From the NCBI RefSeq assembly GCF_018500155.2, contig NZ_JAHBAK020000036.1, forward strand, positions 1-41,606: a stretch of 41,606 nucleotides of DNA, given 5' to 3'. Shown here in pieces: positions 17,677 to 27,682 of the stretch (the first letter of the stretch is position 1; every line of letters starts with the position of its first letter). Position numbers and translations under genes: made by a program. The notes beneath the pieces were generated by a model. It saw nothing but the letters and a program-made list of their open reading frames with translations. It ran no database searches and was not told where the DNA came from. The stretch comes from Polynucleobacter sp. Lineage in GTDB: Bacteria; Pseudomonadota; Gammaproteobacteria; Burkholderiales; Burkholderiaceae.

Positions 17677-17896
17677 GCGGCTCTTTTATGCTCTCTAGCA
17701 GGCCCCTTTATCCTCTTTGATTCAAATTTGTCACTTCAACGTCATAAACATTAGGTAAATTCCTTTTTTTTGGGGATAATTTGGACTGCACCACTGCTGG
17801 GCTTCAATCCCAGGTTGTGAGTTGCTAAAGATTTCTTTCAATCTGACGCCTTAAATCTGTCAATGAATGGCGGGGCGTACTAATCGGTATTCATGA

Positions 17897-19312
17897 ATGA
17901 CTCGCAAACTATTGCTCATTCTCCTGCTAAGTTTTTTAAATGCTACTGCTTATGCGCAGAAAGCAGGGTCTGGTTCCGACCAGGTTGCTACATTTGCTAC
18001 TCCAATAGAAAGTTTTCCTACAGAGGGTCAGCTTTGGGGTATTCCAGTCAATCTTCATGGACAGACTACTTACATTAATCAGCGCTATAACAATTTTTCT
18101 GCTGCCTATTCCGGCCCAAACAGTTTGAGTGCCCTCAAATCCATGAGTTATACATGGTCCGGAACATTGTTCATGGGTGCACGCATTGCGCCAAATACGG
18201 ATATCTATTTCAATCCAGAAGTCGTGTCTGGTGTAGCTTTCTCTGACTTGGGGGGTTTAGGCGGCTTTACGAATGGTGAAGCAACCAAGGTCTCAGGTGC
18301 AACTCCTAATTTTTATTCGGCAAGGGCTTTTTTGCGCCAGACGATCAATCAAGAAGGCAGTTCAGTATTGTTAGAAGATGAGGCCAATCAAATTTCACAA
18401 ACGGTGAGTAGCAATCGTGTGGTGATTACGGCCGGTCAATTTTCAACGCTCGATATCTTTGATGACAGTCGATATGCTAAAGACCCACGCATTCAGTTTA
18501 TGAACTGGGGCAATATGACTTATCTGGCATATGATTACGCTGCGGATTCAAGGGGATACAGCACGGGCTTAGCGGGCGAATGGTACTTGGGCAATTGGGT
18601 ATTGAGAGCATCACGCATGCTTGCCCCAAAGACCCCAAATGGACGCGACATTAATTGGCAAATCTTTAACTCGTACGGTGATCAAGTAGAAATTGAGCGC
18701 CAACACAATATTGGAGATATGCCTGGAAAGGTTAGTGTTTTAGCCAATCGCAACAAAATGGTGTTAGCGCGCTTTGCTGATGCAACCAATTATGTGATTG
18801 CAAATAATGCGCAGGGCACTCAAGCGATTAACAATGTACGCAATAACTATCAGTACAAAACTGGTATTGGTATTCATGGTGAACAAGCATTAACCAATGA
18901 TTTAGGAATTTATGGCCGAGCCTTTACCTCTGATGGTCATACTGAAACGATGTCGTTTACTGAAGCAGATAACTCTATCTCTATTGGTATGGGAATGAAC
19001 GGAACAGGTTGGTCGCGTCCCCGAGACAGTATTGGAATATCAGTGATGCAAAATGGACTTTCTAACTATCGCAAAAATTATTTGCAGGCTGGTGGCATTT
19101 CTTACTTTATTGGCGATACCTCTGTTCCATACAGGGGCCCAGGCCAGACCATTAGCTATCGTCCTGAGCGAATTGGTGAGATCTACTACAACGCGCTCTT
19201 GGTAAAGAATGTACTGCTAGGTGTGAACTTCCAGCACATCAATAATCCAGCTTATAACTCTGCTCGGGGACCTGTGAATATCGCCTCATTCCGAATTCAT
19301 GCTGAGTTTTAA
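17897..19312 (+). CDS. OprB-like carbohydrate-selective porin
   Basis: An outer-membrane beta-barrel protein of 471 residues. The signal peptide (about 1-20, ending AYAQ) is followed by LWGIPVNLHGQTTYINQRY and YSGPNSLSALKSMSYTWSGT. Further segments are DIYFNPEVVSGVAFSDLGGL and FLRQTINQEG. These resemble the OprB/carbohydrate porin family. The chain ends in RIHAEF, with the terminal phenylalanine typical of outer-membrane barrels. The substrate is not deducible. The gene has its own 220-base upstream region and lies 182 bases before the RND operon, so it may or may not be linked to it. A short repeat CTGGG/CCCAG at 17797-17813 sits in the leader. Confidence 0.85.
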   Translation: MTRKLLLILLLSFLNATAYAQKAGSGSDQVATFATPIESFPTEGQLWGIPVNLHGQTTYINQRYNNFSAAYSGPNSLSALKSMSYTWSGTLFMGARIAPNTDIYFNPEVVSGVAFSDLGGLGGFTNGEATKVSGATPNFYSARAFLRQTINQEGSSVLLEDEANQISQTVSSNRVVITAGQFSTLDIFDDSRYAKDPRIQFMNWGNMTYLAYDYAADSRGYSTGLAGEWYLGNWVLRASRMLAPKTPNGRDINWQIFNSYGDQVEIERQHNIGDMPGKVSVLANRNKMVLARFADATNYVIANNAQGTQAINNVRNNYQYKTGIGIHGEQALTNDLGIYGRAFTSDGHTETMSFTEADNSISIGMGMNGTGWSRPRDSIGISVMQNGLSNYRKNYLQAGGISYFIGDTSVPYRGPGQTISYRPERIGEIYYNALLVKNVLLGVNFQHINNPAYNSARGPVNIASFRIHAEF

Positions 19313-19494
19313 GGGCGCAAGCTAAATCAAATTGATTATTGTCTTTAGAATCAATGAGATAGGGAATGCTATTTATTAGACATTTGCCTTTTCTCCCCTA
19401 TAATCGTGAAAACCCCCTGTAAAAGGCGTTAATTACATAAAAAATGCTATTTGGGGCTATAAAAACAGCATTATTGGATTAGAGGCGGCCGCTT

Positions 19495-21027
19495 TTGTTT
19501 ATCTCCGGCACAAGCAAAATTAGCAAAACCAATTTCTTAAAAGGGATCTTCCTTTTTGTCTTTGCTTCTTTTGCTTTTTCTGTGATTGCGCAGCCAGCTC
19601 AAAACACTACGCCTTCAGCGAGTGTTGTTGTTCAAACAAATGATGTTTCATTAAGCGCTCCGCCTTCAATTGGCGCGCAATTAAGCGCGCAGGAAGTTGC
19701 GCAAAACCCGTCAAGCAAGGCATCTGAATTATTTGCGCCCGTCACAAAAGCAGATACACCTAAGCATTATGTCAAGGCTGCTGCATCTGGGTCTGTAGAG
19801 ATGGATCTGCGGCAATTGTGGAATGAGCTCAAACTCAATAATCCACAGCTAGCCTCTTTGCGTGAATCCTATCTGTCTGCCAAAGCGACAGTTCCTCAAA
19901 TTGCTGCACCCGATAATCCGCAGGTTGGTTTAGTTTGGTCTGGTATGCCGGTGAACTCGCCATTTGCCTTGGGTGGTGCAAATGCCCCCACAGCGCAATA
20001 CCCACAAGGCATCAGTAGTAATAATGCGATTTCTTTCGCACAACCCTTTAAATTTCCTGGAAAGAAAAGTCTCGCCTCGGAAATAGCGAATACCAATGCA
20101 GAAGGGTTGCTTGCTCAAGCTGAATCTACGTATTTGCAATTAGGCGCCCAATTGTCAAGCTTGTATTACAGCGCGCTAGCAGCGCAAAAGCAGCTGACCG
20201 TGCTCAAAGAATCCGTGATGCGCCTAGAGATGATTAAAAATGTCGCAAAAGCGCGTTATGCAAATAACACCGCAGCTTATGTTGAATATCTCAATGCACA
20301 AGTGTCTCAAAGCGCCGCACAGGCAGACCAATTTAATGTTGAACGTCAGCTTCGAGTTTCGCTAAATAACATTAATACTTTAATTGGACGACATTCCCGT
20401 GAGCAATTAGTACTACGCGGCAATTCAAGTCAGGCGATGAAGGGAATTCCTAGCCTCATAGAATTGGAAGACTATGCGGAATCCAATCACCCATCTCTCA
20501 AAAGCTCAGCATTGAATCTCGAAGCGGCGCGTAAAGGGGTGGATTTAGCGATGAAAGGTTATTTGCCTGACTTTCAGGTAATTGGCTCATCCTATACGCC
20601 ACGCGGACCTTTTTCTGCCAACAATGGCGCTTTGTTTTATCAATTTGAGTTTGACATCATTATTCCGCTGTATTTCTTTACCAAAGAAAAATATGGCGTA
20701 GAGCAGGCCCGCCGCGCGCAAGCTGCAGCAGAAGCAGGCACGATTTCAACGCGCCAACAAATTGCTTTTGCAGTCAATAGCGCTTACGCTGTTTATGAGC
20801 AAGCCAGAAATCAGGCGCAGTTTTTGAGAGACCGTCAGGTGCCCCAAGCGGATGCTGCTTATCGGATTGGATTGATTCAGTATTCCAATAAAGGGCAGGG
20901 CTTTAATGATTTATTGATTGCGCAAAATCAATTGCGCAATCTTGAGTTACAACTTGCACAAGCTGAGAGTAATTTATTGCAGGCACAAGCCGCATTACTC
21001 GTGACTGCTGGTAAAGAACCTTTTTAA
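19495..21027 (+). CDS. TolC-family outer-membrane efflux channel
   Basis: The outer-membrane component of the tripartite metal efflux pump encoded by this gene and the next two. The 510-residue protein has an N-terminal export signal (about 13-33, ending SVIAQ), a Pro/Ala/Ser-rich stretch, then two outer-membrane efflux repeats with the long helical parts of the TolC fold (for example QLSSLYYSALAAQKQLTVL and QLRNLELQLAQAESNL). The start is TTG at 19495 with AGAGG about 9 bases upstream; the only upstream in-frame ATG (19444) runs into a stop. It sits 9 bases before the adaptor gene. Confidence 0.9.
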   Translation: MFISGTSKISKTNFLKGIFLFVFASFAFSVIAQPAQNTTPSASVVVQTNDVSLSAPPSIGAQLSAQEVAQNPSSKASELFAPVTKADTPKHYVKAAASGSVEMDLRQLWNELKLNNPQLASLRESYLSAKATVPQIAAPDNPQVGLVWSGMPVNSPFALGGANAPTAQYPQGISSNNAISFAQPFKFPGKKSLASEIANTNAEGLLAQAESTYLQLGAQLSSLYYSALAAQKQLTVLKESVMRLEMIKNVAKARYANNTAAYVEYLNAQVSQSAAQADQFNVERQLRVSLNNINTLIGRHSREQLVLRGNSSQAMKGIPSLIELEDYAESNHPSLKSSALNLEAARKGVDLAMKGYLPDFQVIGSSYTPRGPFSANNGALFYQFEFDIIIPLYFFTKEKYGVEQARRAQAAAEAGTISTRQQIAFAVNSAYAVYEQARNQAQFLRDRQVPQADAAYRIGLIQYSNKGQGFNDLLIAQNQLRNLELQLAQAESNLLQAQAALLVTAGKEPF

Positions 21028-21036
21028 GGAGCGGTT

Positions 21037-22308
21037 TTGAAGGATCGAATTCTTACTCTGTTAAAAGCCTTTGCTGCTAAGGCATCGCCAGTGATTCATA
21101 AAGTGATGCATTTTGGCGGCCACCGCTTGCAAATTGTTCTTGTAAGTGTAGGAGGTTTGTATTGGAACCTTAGCCCACAAAATCGCCATCGTATCCGCTT
21201 GGTTGCCTATGCATTTGCGATTTTGTCATTTGGCATCGTGGTCGGTCGCATTACCAATGTCAATCGCGTCGTCAAAATCGAGGCATCAGATAAAGCACTC
21301 AAAGTTGCTAAAAGTGGCATATTGGAGCTCAAGCTTCAGGGCGTGAAACTCAATCCTGAGATTTATGTATTCCAGAATGCAGAAAAAGTGCAGGTCCCAG
21401 TTGAAATCAAGCTTCCTGGCCGCTTGGCGTTTAATGCTGAGCGTTCTAAAGTGTTGTCAGCCCGTGCGCCAGGCAGGGTAGAGCGTATTTACGCTTTCGA
21501 TGGCGCCGAGGTGAATGTGGGATCACCCGTGGTAGAGCTCTACAGCCCCGAATATATTTCTGCTCAGCAAGAATATTTGTTGTCATCCAAGATGGTGAAA
21601 GCTCTAGAAGTGAGTACCACTATGCGTGATTTATTGGGAGATGCCAAGATCACACAAGAAGCAGCTGCTCATCGTATGAGAAATTTGGGCGCTAGTGATG
21701 GTGACATTAAGAATATTGAGACCACGGGTAAAACGACCAATAATTTGATCATGCGTTCTCCACTCAAAGGTGTTGTGGTTAAACGTAATGTTGAGCCAGG
21801 AGCTGCTTTAAATTCAGGTGATGTCATAGCGACCTTAGCCGATCCTAAGCAGCTTTGGTTCTTGGGCAATGTTTTTGAGCAGGACTTCCGGTATGTCAAG
21901 CTGGGACAAAAAATGGTGCTCCATGTTGAAGCGTATCCAGACAAAGAGTTTGTTGCTTATGCCAATTATGTCGCCCCGACGATTGATCCTCAAACCCGTG
22001 CATTGTTGATTCGTGCGGATATTGAAAATACGGATGACTTATTGCGTCCAGACATGTTCGCATCGGCAAAATTGACAACCGGTATGGCTGATGCCATTGT
22101 CGTTCCGCAAACTGCAGTGGTGCGCATTCGTGAAATGCGCTATGTCATTATCAAAATTGGTGAGGATGTCTATCGACGCTTGCCAGTCAAAGGGTACGAC
22201 CTCAATAGCAAAATGTTTGCCATTACTGAGGGTGTTGAGCCTGGTTCAACCATTTTGGCAGAGGGAGCAGTGTTGCTCAATGATCGCTTTGCCAAGCAGG
22301 AGGACTAA
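21037..22308 (+). CDS. RND efflux periplasmic adaptor, CusB/CzcB type
   Basis: The membrane-fusion protein that bridges pump and channel. The 423-residue protein starts at TTG 21037, directly behind a strong AAGGAG. After an N-terminal stretch of about 50 residues rich in basic and hydrophobic residues comes one membrane segment (about 51-69, LVAYAFAILSFGIVVGRI). The body has SARAPGRVERIYAFDGAEV and VVELYSPEYISAQQEYLL, typical of heavy-metal adaptors, then MRSPLKGVVVKRNVEPGAAL and the barrel domain. It is anchored by the membrane segment, not by a lipoprotein signal. The stop is directly followed by the pump start. Confidence 0.92.
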   Translation: MKDRILTLLKAFAAKASPVIHKVMHFGGHRLQIVLVSVGGLYWNLSPQNRHRIRLVAYAFAILSFGIVVGRITNVNRVVKIEASDKALKVAKSGILELKLQGVKLNPEIYVFQNAEKVQVPVEIKLPGRLAFNAERSKVLSARAPGRVERIYAFDGAEVNVGSPVVELYSPEYISAQQEYLLSSKMVKALEVSTTMRDLLGDAKITQEAAAHRMRNLGASDGDIKNIETTGKTTNNLIMRSPLKGVVVKRNVEPGAALNSGDVIATLADPKQLWFLGNVFEQDFRYVKLGQKMVLHVEAYPDKEFVAYANYVAPTIDPQTRALLIRADIENTDDLLRPDMFASAKLTTGMADAIVVPQTAVVRIREMRYVIIKIGEDVYRRLPVKGYDLNSKMFAITEGVEPGSTILAEGAVLLNDRFAKQED

Positions 22309-25300
22309 GTGAGCGCCTTTAACTCCTTCATTCGGGGGGTAGTTGAGAAGCGCGTGCTCGTGATTTTTGCTTCCATTGTGCTTTTGGGTTTGGGTATGCT
22401 CAGCTTAAGCAAGTTGCCCATTCAGCCTTATCCTGGGGTGGCTCCTTTGACGATTCAAGCCATTTCGCAATGGCCAGGCAGAAGTACTACCGAGGTGGAG
22501 CAACAAGTCACCATTCCTGTGGAGAATGCTCTTGCAGGTATTCCGGGCTTACAGGCGTTCCGTTCTGTATCGCTTTTTGGATTATCAGTGGTCACGCTCA
22601 AGTTCAATGAGTCGGCAGATCCTTTTAAAGCGCGTCAGATATTTATTGCCAACTTACAAAACGTGAGTTTTCCGCCAGGGGTGACATCGAGTATTAGTCC
22701 TGATTCTGACGCCACTGGCGAGATCATGCGGTATGAAGTGCGCTCAGATTACGCCTCTTCTGAATTGCTGAAAACGCTACAGAACTATGAGATATACAAA
22801 GAGCTTAAGCAAACTCCTGGTGTAGCAGACGTATCTTCTTTTGGCGGCAAAGTGCGCCAATATCAAGTGATTGTGAGTCCAGAGAGCTTGCAAGCGAAAG
22901 GCGTCTCCATTAATGAGTTAATTCTGGCGCTCACTAATGCGAATAGCAATACCGGTGGTGGATTATTGCCTAGCGGTGAACAACAGTTTGTGGTCCGTGG
23001 AGTAGGTCTTCTAAAAAATATTGAAGACATTAAACAAGTGGTTATTGCTAACAATAATGGCGTGCCCATTCGGATCGGAGATGTGGCGACAGTCCGCATT
23101 GGTAACGCTCCACGTCTGGGCATGTTCCAATTTAATGACAACCCTGACTCTGTTGAAGGTATTGTGTATTTACGTCGCGGCGAGAATGCTACCGAGGTAT
23201 TGGCGCGCGTACGTAATACCGTCGAAAATATTAACAAACATGTTTTGCCCCCTGGCATCGAGGTCAAGCCCTTCTATGATCGTCAGGTGCTGCTCGATAT
23301 TACGATTGGCACCGTAAAGCACACTCTGTTCTTTGGTATCTCTTTGGTATTGGCAGTGCTGTTTTTCTTCTTGGGCAACATTCGCGCGGCAGCAGTAGTT
23401 GCCGCCGTGATCCCCTTGGCTTTATGCGTCTCATTTATTCAGATGCATTTATGGAGTGTGCCAGCCAATTTAATTTCATTGGGCGCCATTGACTTTGGCG
23501 TCATTGTGGATTCAGCAGTGATATTGACGGAGAACGTCATGCGTCACTTAGAAGAGGGTGGTAAGCGCTTAAATCAGAGCATCATCTTGGCAACGAGTGA
23601 GGTGCAACGCGCGATGGTCTATTCCACGGGCATCATCATTGTTGCCTATTCTCCATTGTTCTTTATGGGCGGTGTAGAGGGGATTATCTTTAAGCCGATG
23701 GCTTTTACGATGGGCTTTGCGTTGATTGCTGCCATGGTGCTTAGTTTGACATTCTTGCCCGCCATGATCTCTTTGGTCTTTGGCGAGCATCTGCATCACA
23801 AACCACCGTCATTTATTACCAAGATTTTGGAAAGTTATAAGCCATTACTGAGAAGATGGATGGATCGTCCGTTAACTGTATTTTCAGTCGCTGTCTTTGT
23901 CTTGGGTTTGACTTTACTCAGCATGACTCGCTTAGGTACTGCATTCTTACCTACATTGGAAGAGAACAATATTTGGTTGCGGGTCACACTGCCCAATACG
24001 GTGGATTTGGATTATTCAGTCAAGATCGCCAATCAATTGCGTGAAACTTTTATGAAGCAGCCTGAGATTGAAAAAGTTGCTGCGCAAATTGGTCGCCCAG
24101 ATGATGGAACCGATTCAACCGGAGTGTTTAACCAAGAGTATGGCCTCTATTTAAAGAGTCCAGAGAATATGCCGCGAGGATCGTCCAAGAAGGACTTGAT
24201 TGCACATCTTGAAGCAGAACTCAATAAGATTCCAGGTGTCACCTATAGCTTCTCGCAATATATTCAAGATAACGTTAACGAGGCTCTCTCTGGCGTGAAA
24301 GGTGAGAATTCCGTCAAGATTTACGGTACGGATTTAGAAGTGTTAGATCAAAAGGCGCACGAAGTCATTGCGCAATTACAAAAAGTACGCGGCGTTGCGG
24401 ATGAGGGAATTTTGAAAGAACTCGGTCAACCTACTCTCAATATCCAGATTGATCGCGAGCGCGCATCCCGCTACAACATTAATGTGAACGATATCCAAAC
24501 GGTTGTAGCAAATGCGATTGGTGGCGCGGCTGTTACCAACTTACTGGAAGACGAAAAAACCTTTGGTATAGCAGTCCGCCTAAACGAAGGAAGTCGTAAT
24601 GATGTGGCTGACATACAAAGTCTATTAGTAGATTCGCCCGATGGCAAAAAAGTGCCACTTGCTATGGTGGCTGACGTACAGCTAACTGATGGCCCATTCT
24701 TTATTTATCGCGAAGCCGGTAAACGCTATATTGCGATCAAATTTAGCGTGCGTAATCGCGACTTAGGTAGTGCGGTGGAAGATGCACAATTCTTGGTTGA
24801 GAAAAACATTACATTGCCGCCTAACTATTCCATTAGTTGGGACGGTCAGTTCAATCAAATGAAGCAGGCGCAAAAGAAACTCATGGTCATCGTGCCCTTA
24901 GCATTAATGGGCATCTTTTTGCTATTGGTCAGCGCATTTGGTAATTTTAGAGACGCATTTATTGTCATGATCAATGTGCCATTTGCAGCGATTGGTGGAG
25001 TCATTGCATTGCATTTGGCGGGGGAGACATTAAGTATCTCCGCATTCTTTGGCTTCTTATCGCTCTTTGGTATTGCCATTCAAGATGGTGTGATTCTCAT
25101 ATCCTTTATTAATAAAACCGCTGCAACTGAGCATGGTCAAATGAAGGACATCATGGTTGAGGGCGCCTCTTTACGTGTACGTCCTGTATTGATGACCGCT
25201 GCGCTTTCTGGCTTGGGATTGTTGCCTGCTGCCTTGTCCCATTCGATCGGTTCTGAGGCACAACGCCCATTGGCTTTGGTGATCGTGGGCGGAATGGTGA

Positions 25301-25392
25301 CTACTACCGTGCTAACACTTTTAGTATTGCCCGTGATTTATGGTTGGTTTAGAGGCCGTGAATTAAACCAAGCTAAACCTAGTCATATTTAA
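22309..25392 (+). CDS. heavy-metal RND efflux pump, CzcA/CusA family
   Basis: The inner-membrane proton-driven pump of the efflux complex, 1027 residues with the typical twelve-segment RND layout. It has the family N-terminus SKLPIQPYPGVAP and QWPGRSTTEVEQQVTIPVEN. The proton relay in membrane segment 4, DFGVIVDSAVILTEN, gives D395, D401 and E408. The same spacing (D-6-D-7-E) is found in CzcA-type zinc/cobalt/cadmium pumps, so divalent cations are a likelier substrate than copper (inference). It starts with GTG right after the adaptor stop, with GGAGG at about 8 bases. Only 33 bases separate it from surE and no terminator is seen, so some readthrough into surE is possible. Confidence 0.93.
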   Translation: MSAFNSFIRGVVEKRVLVIFASIVLLGLGMLSLSKLPIQPYPGVAPLTIQAISQWPGRSTTEVEQQVTIPVENALAGIPGLQAFRSVSLFGLSVVTLKFNESADPFKARQIFIANLQNVSFPPGVTSSISPDSDATGEIMRYEVRSDYASSELLKTLQNYEIYKELKQTPGVADVSSFGGKVRQYQVIVSPESLQAKGVSINELILALTNANSNTGGGLLPSGEQQFVVRGVGLLKNIEDIKQVVIANNNGVPIRIGDVATVRIGNAPRLGMFQFNDNPDSVEGIVYLRRGENATEVLARVRNTVENINKHVLPPGIEVKPFYDRQVLLDITIGTVKHTLFFGISLVLAVLFFFLGNIRAAAVVAAVIPLALCVSFIQMHLWSVPANLISLGAIDFGVIVDSAVILTENVMRHLEEGGKRLNQSIILATSEVQRAMVYSTGIIIVAYSPLFFMGGVEGIIFKPMAFTMGFALIAAMVLSLTFLPAMISLVFGEHLHHKPPSFITKILESYKPLLRRWMDRPLTVFSVAVFVLGLTLLSMTRLGTAFLPTLEENNIWLRVTLPNTVDLDYSVKIANQLRETFMKQPEIEKVAAQIGRPDDGTDSTGVFNQEYGLYLKSPENMPRGSSKKDLIAHLEAELNKIPGVTYSFSQYIQDNVNEALSGVKGENSVKIYGTDLEVLDQKAHEVIAQLQKVRGVADEGILKELGQPTLNIQIDRERASRYNINVNDIQTVVANAIGGAAVTNLLEDEKTFGIAVRLNEGSRNDVADIQSLLVDSPDGKKVPLAMVADVQLTDGPFFIYREAGKRYIAIKFSVRNRDLGSAVEDAQFLVEKNITLPPNYSISWDGQFNQMKQAQKKLMVIVPLALMGIFLLLVSAFGNFRDAFIVMINVPFAAIGGVIALHLAGETLSISAFFGFLSLFGIAIQDGVILISFINKTAATEHGQMKDIMVEGASLRVRPVLMTAALSGLGLLPAALSHSIGSEAQRPLALVIVGGMVTTTVLTLLVLPVIYGWFRGRELNQAKPSHI

Positions 25393-25425
25393 CTAAGTAG
25401 ATCAATATCCAGGAAAAATGAATTC

Positions 25426-26220
25426 ATGAGTAATCGTCAACCGCACATTTTGGTATCAAACGATGATGGTTATTTGGCGCCTGGTATTTTGGCATTGGTC
25501 AATGCAGTGCGTCCCTTGGGGCGTGTCACTGTGATTGCGCCAGAGCAGAATCATAGTGGTGCTTCAAACTCACTTACTCTTTCAAGACCACTCTCGATCC
25601 ATCGAGTTGCCGATGGGGAGCGGGATGGATTTTTCTTTATTAACGGAACGCCAACCGATTGTGTACACGTAGCTATGACGGGATTTTTAGATGAAAAACC
25701 TGACTTGGTGATTTCGGGTATTAATCAAGGCGAGAATATGGGTGAGGATGTTTTGTATTCCGGTACCGTAGCTGCAGCTATTGAGGGTGTGATGTTTGGG
25801 GTTCCTGGTATTGCTTTTTCCCAAATCGATCGCGGCTGGAATCGTGTTGAAGATGCGGCGAAGGCGGCGCATGACATCGTGGCGCAGATGCTGGTCTCAA
25901 GTTTGAGCAAAAATCATACTGATGGCATAGCGACTTTGCTCAATGTGAATATTCCAAATCGTCCTTATGCTGACTTATATCGCTGGCGTGTTACTCGTTT
26001 GGGTAATCGCCATCATTCACAACCAGTCGTGGTGCAAGACAGCCCGCGTGGCGACAAGATTTATTGGATTGGCGCGGCAGGTAATGTCAAAGACAACTCT
26101 GAGGGTACCGATTTTCATGCGATTGATGAGGGATGTATCTCGATTACGCCCATGCAACTCGATTTAAGTCATCACGCACGCTTGGCTGCAATGCGTGCCA
26201 ATGGGTGGGATCGCGGTTGA
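25426..26220 (+). CDS. surE: 5'/3'-nucleotidase SurE
   Basis: A metal-dependent phosphatase acting on nucleoside monophosphates and related compounds, linked to stationary-phase survival. The 264-residue protein has the metal-binding N-terminus [12 protein letters not shown] (D13, D14), [10 protein letters not shown] (S44), NGTPTDCVH and [10 protein letters not shown] (N100), all hallmark SurE boxes. The ATG at 25426 has AGGAAAAAT upstream. It is followed by pcm with overlapping codons; surE-pcm-nlpD is a conserved proteobacterial order. Confidence 0.97.
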   Translation: MSNRQPHILVSNDDGYLAPGILALVNAVRPLGRVTVIAPEQNHSGASNSLTLSRPLSIHRVADGERDGFFFINGTPTDCVHVAMTGFLDEKPDLVISGINQGENMGEDVLYSGTVAAAIEGVMFGVPGIAFSQIDRGWNRVEDAAKAAHDIVAQMLVSSLSKNHTDGIATLLNVNIPNRPYADLYRWRVTRLGNRHHSQPVVVQDSPRGDKIYWIGAAGNVKDNSEGTDFHAIDEGCISITPMQLDLSHHARLAAMRANGWDRG

Positions 26221-26873
26221 AGGCACCCACTGAGCGTTTTGCTGCCTATCGTCAGGCGCTAGCAGGCAAGGTGCATGCTAGTGGTGTGAAGCATGGCAAA
26301 ACGTTAGAAGCCATTGCCACTGTACCGCGTCATGCATTTATGGATGCAGGGCTGCATGCACAAGCGTATGAAGATACAGCACTACCGATTGGGCATGAGC
26401 AAACCATTTCAAAGCCATCAGTGGTGGCGCGCATGATCGAGTTATTGCACAAACCGAAACACTCTTTAGGGAAGGTGTTGGAGATTGGCACGGGTTGTGG
26501 ATATCAAGCAGCTGTGTTGAGTTTGTTAGCAGATGAGGTTTACTCAATCGAGCGTATTCGTCCCCTACACGATATGGCAAGAGCAAAGTTGCGCCCATTT
26601 CGGATTAATAATTTACGTCTCATCTATGGTGATGGCATCCTAGGGTTGCCTCAAGCAGCTCCGTTTGATGGCATTATTCTCGCGGCAGCTGGATTGGGTA
26701 TTCCGGATGCTTTACTTGATCAGTTGGCTATAGGGGGTCGCTTGGTGGCGCCTGTTGCCAAGAACGAGAAAGAGCAGCAATTGGTCATGGTTGAAAGAAT
26801 GAGCTCTCAACGCTACCAAAGAACCGTCCTGGACGAGGTCTTTTTTGTCCCCTTACAATCAGGGGTAGTATGA
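26217..26873 (+). CDS. pcm: protein-L-isoaspartate O-methyltransferase
   Basis: Repairs isoaspartyl residues in aged proteins by methyl transfer from S-adenosylmethionine. The SAM-binding motif [15 protein letters not shown] and the substrate segment [19 protein letters not shown] are clear, and [20 protein letters not shown] completes the fold. I place the start at TTG 26217, which overlaps the surE stop as TTGA, has GTGGGA 6 bases upstream and gives 218 residues. An ATG at 26133 would need an 88-base overlap and add a non-homologous tail. It is followed by the NlpD-like gene with an ATGA overlap. Confidence 0.94.
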   Translation: MKAPTERFAAYRQALAGKVHASGVKHGKTLEAIATVPRHAFMDAGLHAQAYEDTALPIGHEQTISKPSVVARMIELLHKPKHSLGKVLEIGTGCGYQAAVLSLLADEVYSIERIRPLHDMARAKLRPFRINNLRLIYGDGILGLPQAAPFDGIILAAAGLGIPDALLDQLAIGGRLVAPVAKNEKEQQLVMVERMSSQRYQRTVLDEVFFVPLQSGVV

Positions 26874-27661
26874 ACATTCGCTCCCCATTCCTATTCATGA
26901 ACCATTTATCTAAAAGTGCACTGATTGCAGTCGTAACCATACTCATGGTGTGTATCGCTGGATGTTCTTCTCCGCGGACAAAACCAGCCAGCGTGACCGA
27001 TCGTTCAGGTGGGTCTACTGTTTATGAGCCAGCGCCACCGGGATACTATCGCGTTAAAAAAGGCGATACCTTGGCGCGTATTGCCTTAGATCATGGTCAG
27101 GCACCACGTGATGTGGCGCAATGGAATAAAGCAGAAAACCCTAGCTTTAATCCCAATGTGATTGAAATAGGTGATTTGGTTTTGGTAAGACCTCCTGCAA
27201 GCGCTAAGGCGGCCAAGCCAGTAGAAAAGAAATCTTCCCTAGTAGACAAAGCAGATACACCAGCGCCTGTAGAGACTGCTAAACCTGAGTTAGTAGCAGA
27301 GCCTGGCATTCGCTTGTCTTGGCCGGCAAAAGGAAAAGTAACTACCGAATTTAACGAAACCAACAAAGGTATAGATATTGCTGGCAAGGTTGGTGAACCG
27401 GTTTTAGCAGCAGCCGACGGCAAAGTTGTTTATGCCGGCAATAGTCTGCGTGGTTATGGCAATCTCGTCATCATCAAGCATGACAATACCTATCTGACAG
27501 CATATGCACATAACAGCAAACTCTTGGTAAAAGAGGGTGACAGCGTGCGCAAGGGTCAAAGAATTGCTGAGATGGGTGATACCGACACCAATTCACCAAA
27601 ACTGCATTTTGAGCTGCGCGTGAATGGCAAGCCAGTAAATCCAACGCCGTATCTGCAGTAA
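26870..27661 (+). CDS. nlpD: NlpD-like LysM/M23 lipoprotein, amidase activator
   Basis: An outer-membrane-anchored lipoprotein of 263 residues expected to activate a cell-wall amidase during division. The signal ends in the lipobox IAGC with the lipidated C32. A LysM domain follows (about 60-105, [18 protein letters not shown]). The C-terminal M23 domain (about 143-262) has lost metal ligands: the usual HxG of the first motif is NKGIDI, and the final HLHFE is KLHFE. It therefore probably has no peptidase activity, as known for E. coli NlpD. The start at 26870 overlaps the pcm stop (ATGA). Confidence 0.92.
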   Translation: MNIRSPFLFMNHLSKSALIAVVTILMVCIAGCSSPRTKPASVTDRSGGSTVYEPAPPGYYRVKKGDTLARIALDHGQAPRDVAQWNKAENPSFNPNVIEIGDLVLVRPPASAKAAKPVEKKSSLVDKADTPAPVETAKPELVAEPGIRLSWPAKGKVTTEFNETNKGIDIAGKVGEPVLAAADGKVVYAGNSLRGYGNLVIIKHDNTYLTAYAHNSKLLVKEGDSVRKGQRIAEMGDTDTNSPKLHFELRVNGKPVNPTPYLQ

Positions 27662-27682
27662 AACCCACCATAGGGTATGGGC

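Noticed and set aside
17893-18078. Alternative frame beginning 4 bases before the porin start
   Set aside because: It ends after 61 codons and does not encode the porin signal peptide; the frame at 17897 does.
19331-19355. ATTGATT/AATCAAT stem after the porin
   Set aside because: A 7-bp AT-only stem with an 11-base loop and no T-run is too weak to call a terminator.
26133-26216. Upstream ATG extension of pcm
   Set aside because: It would overlap surE by 88 bases in another frame and add a tail with no resemblance to the family; the TTGA junction is more likely.
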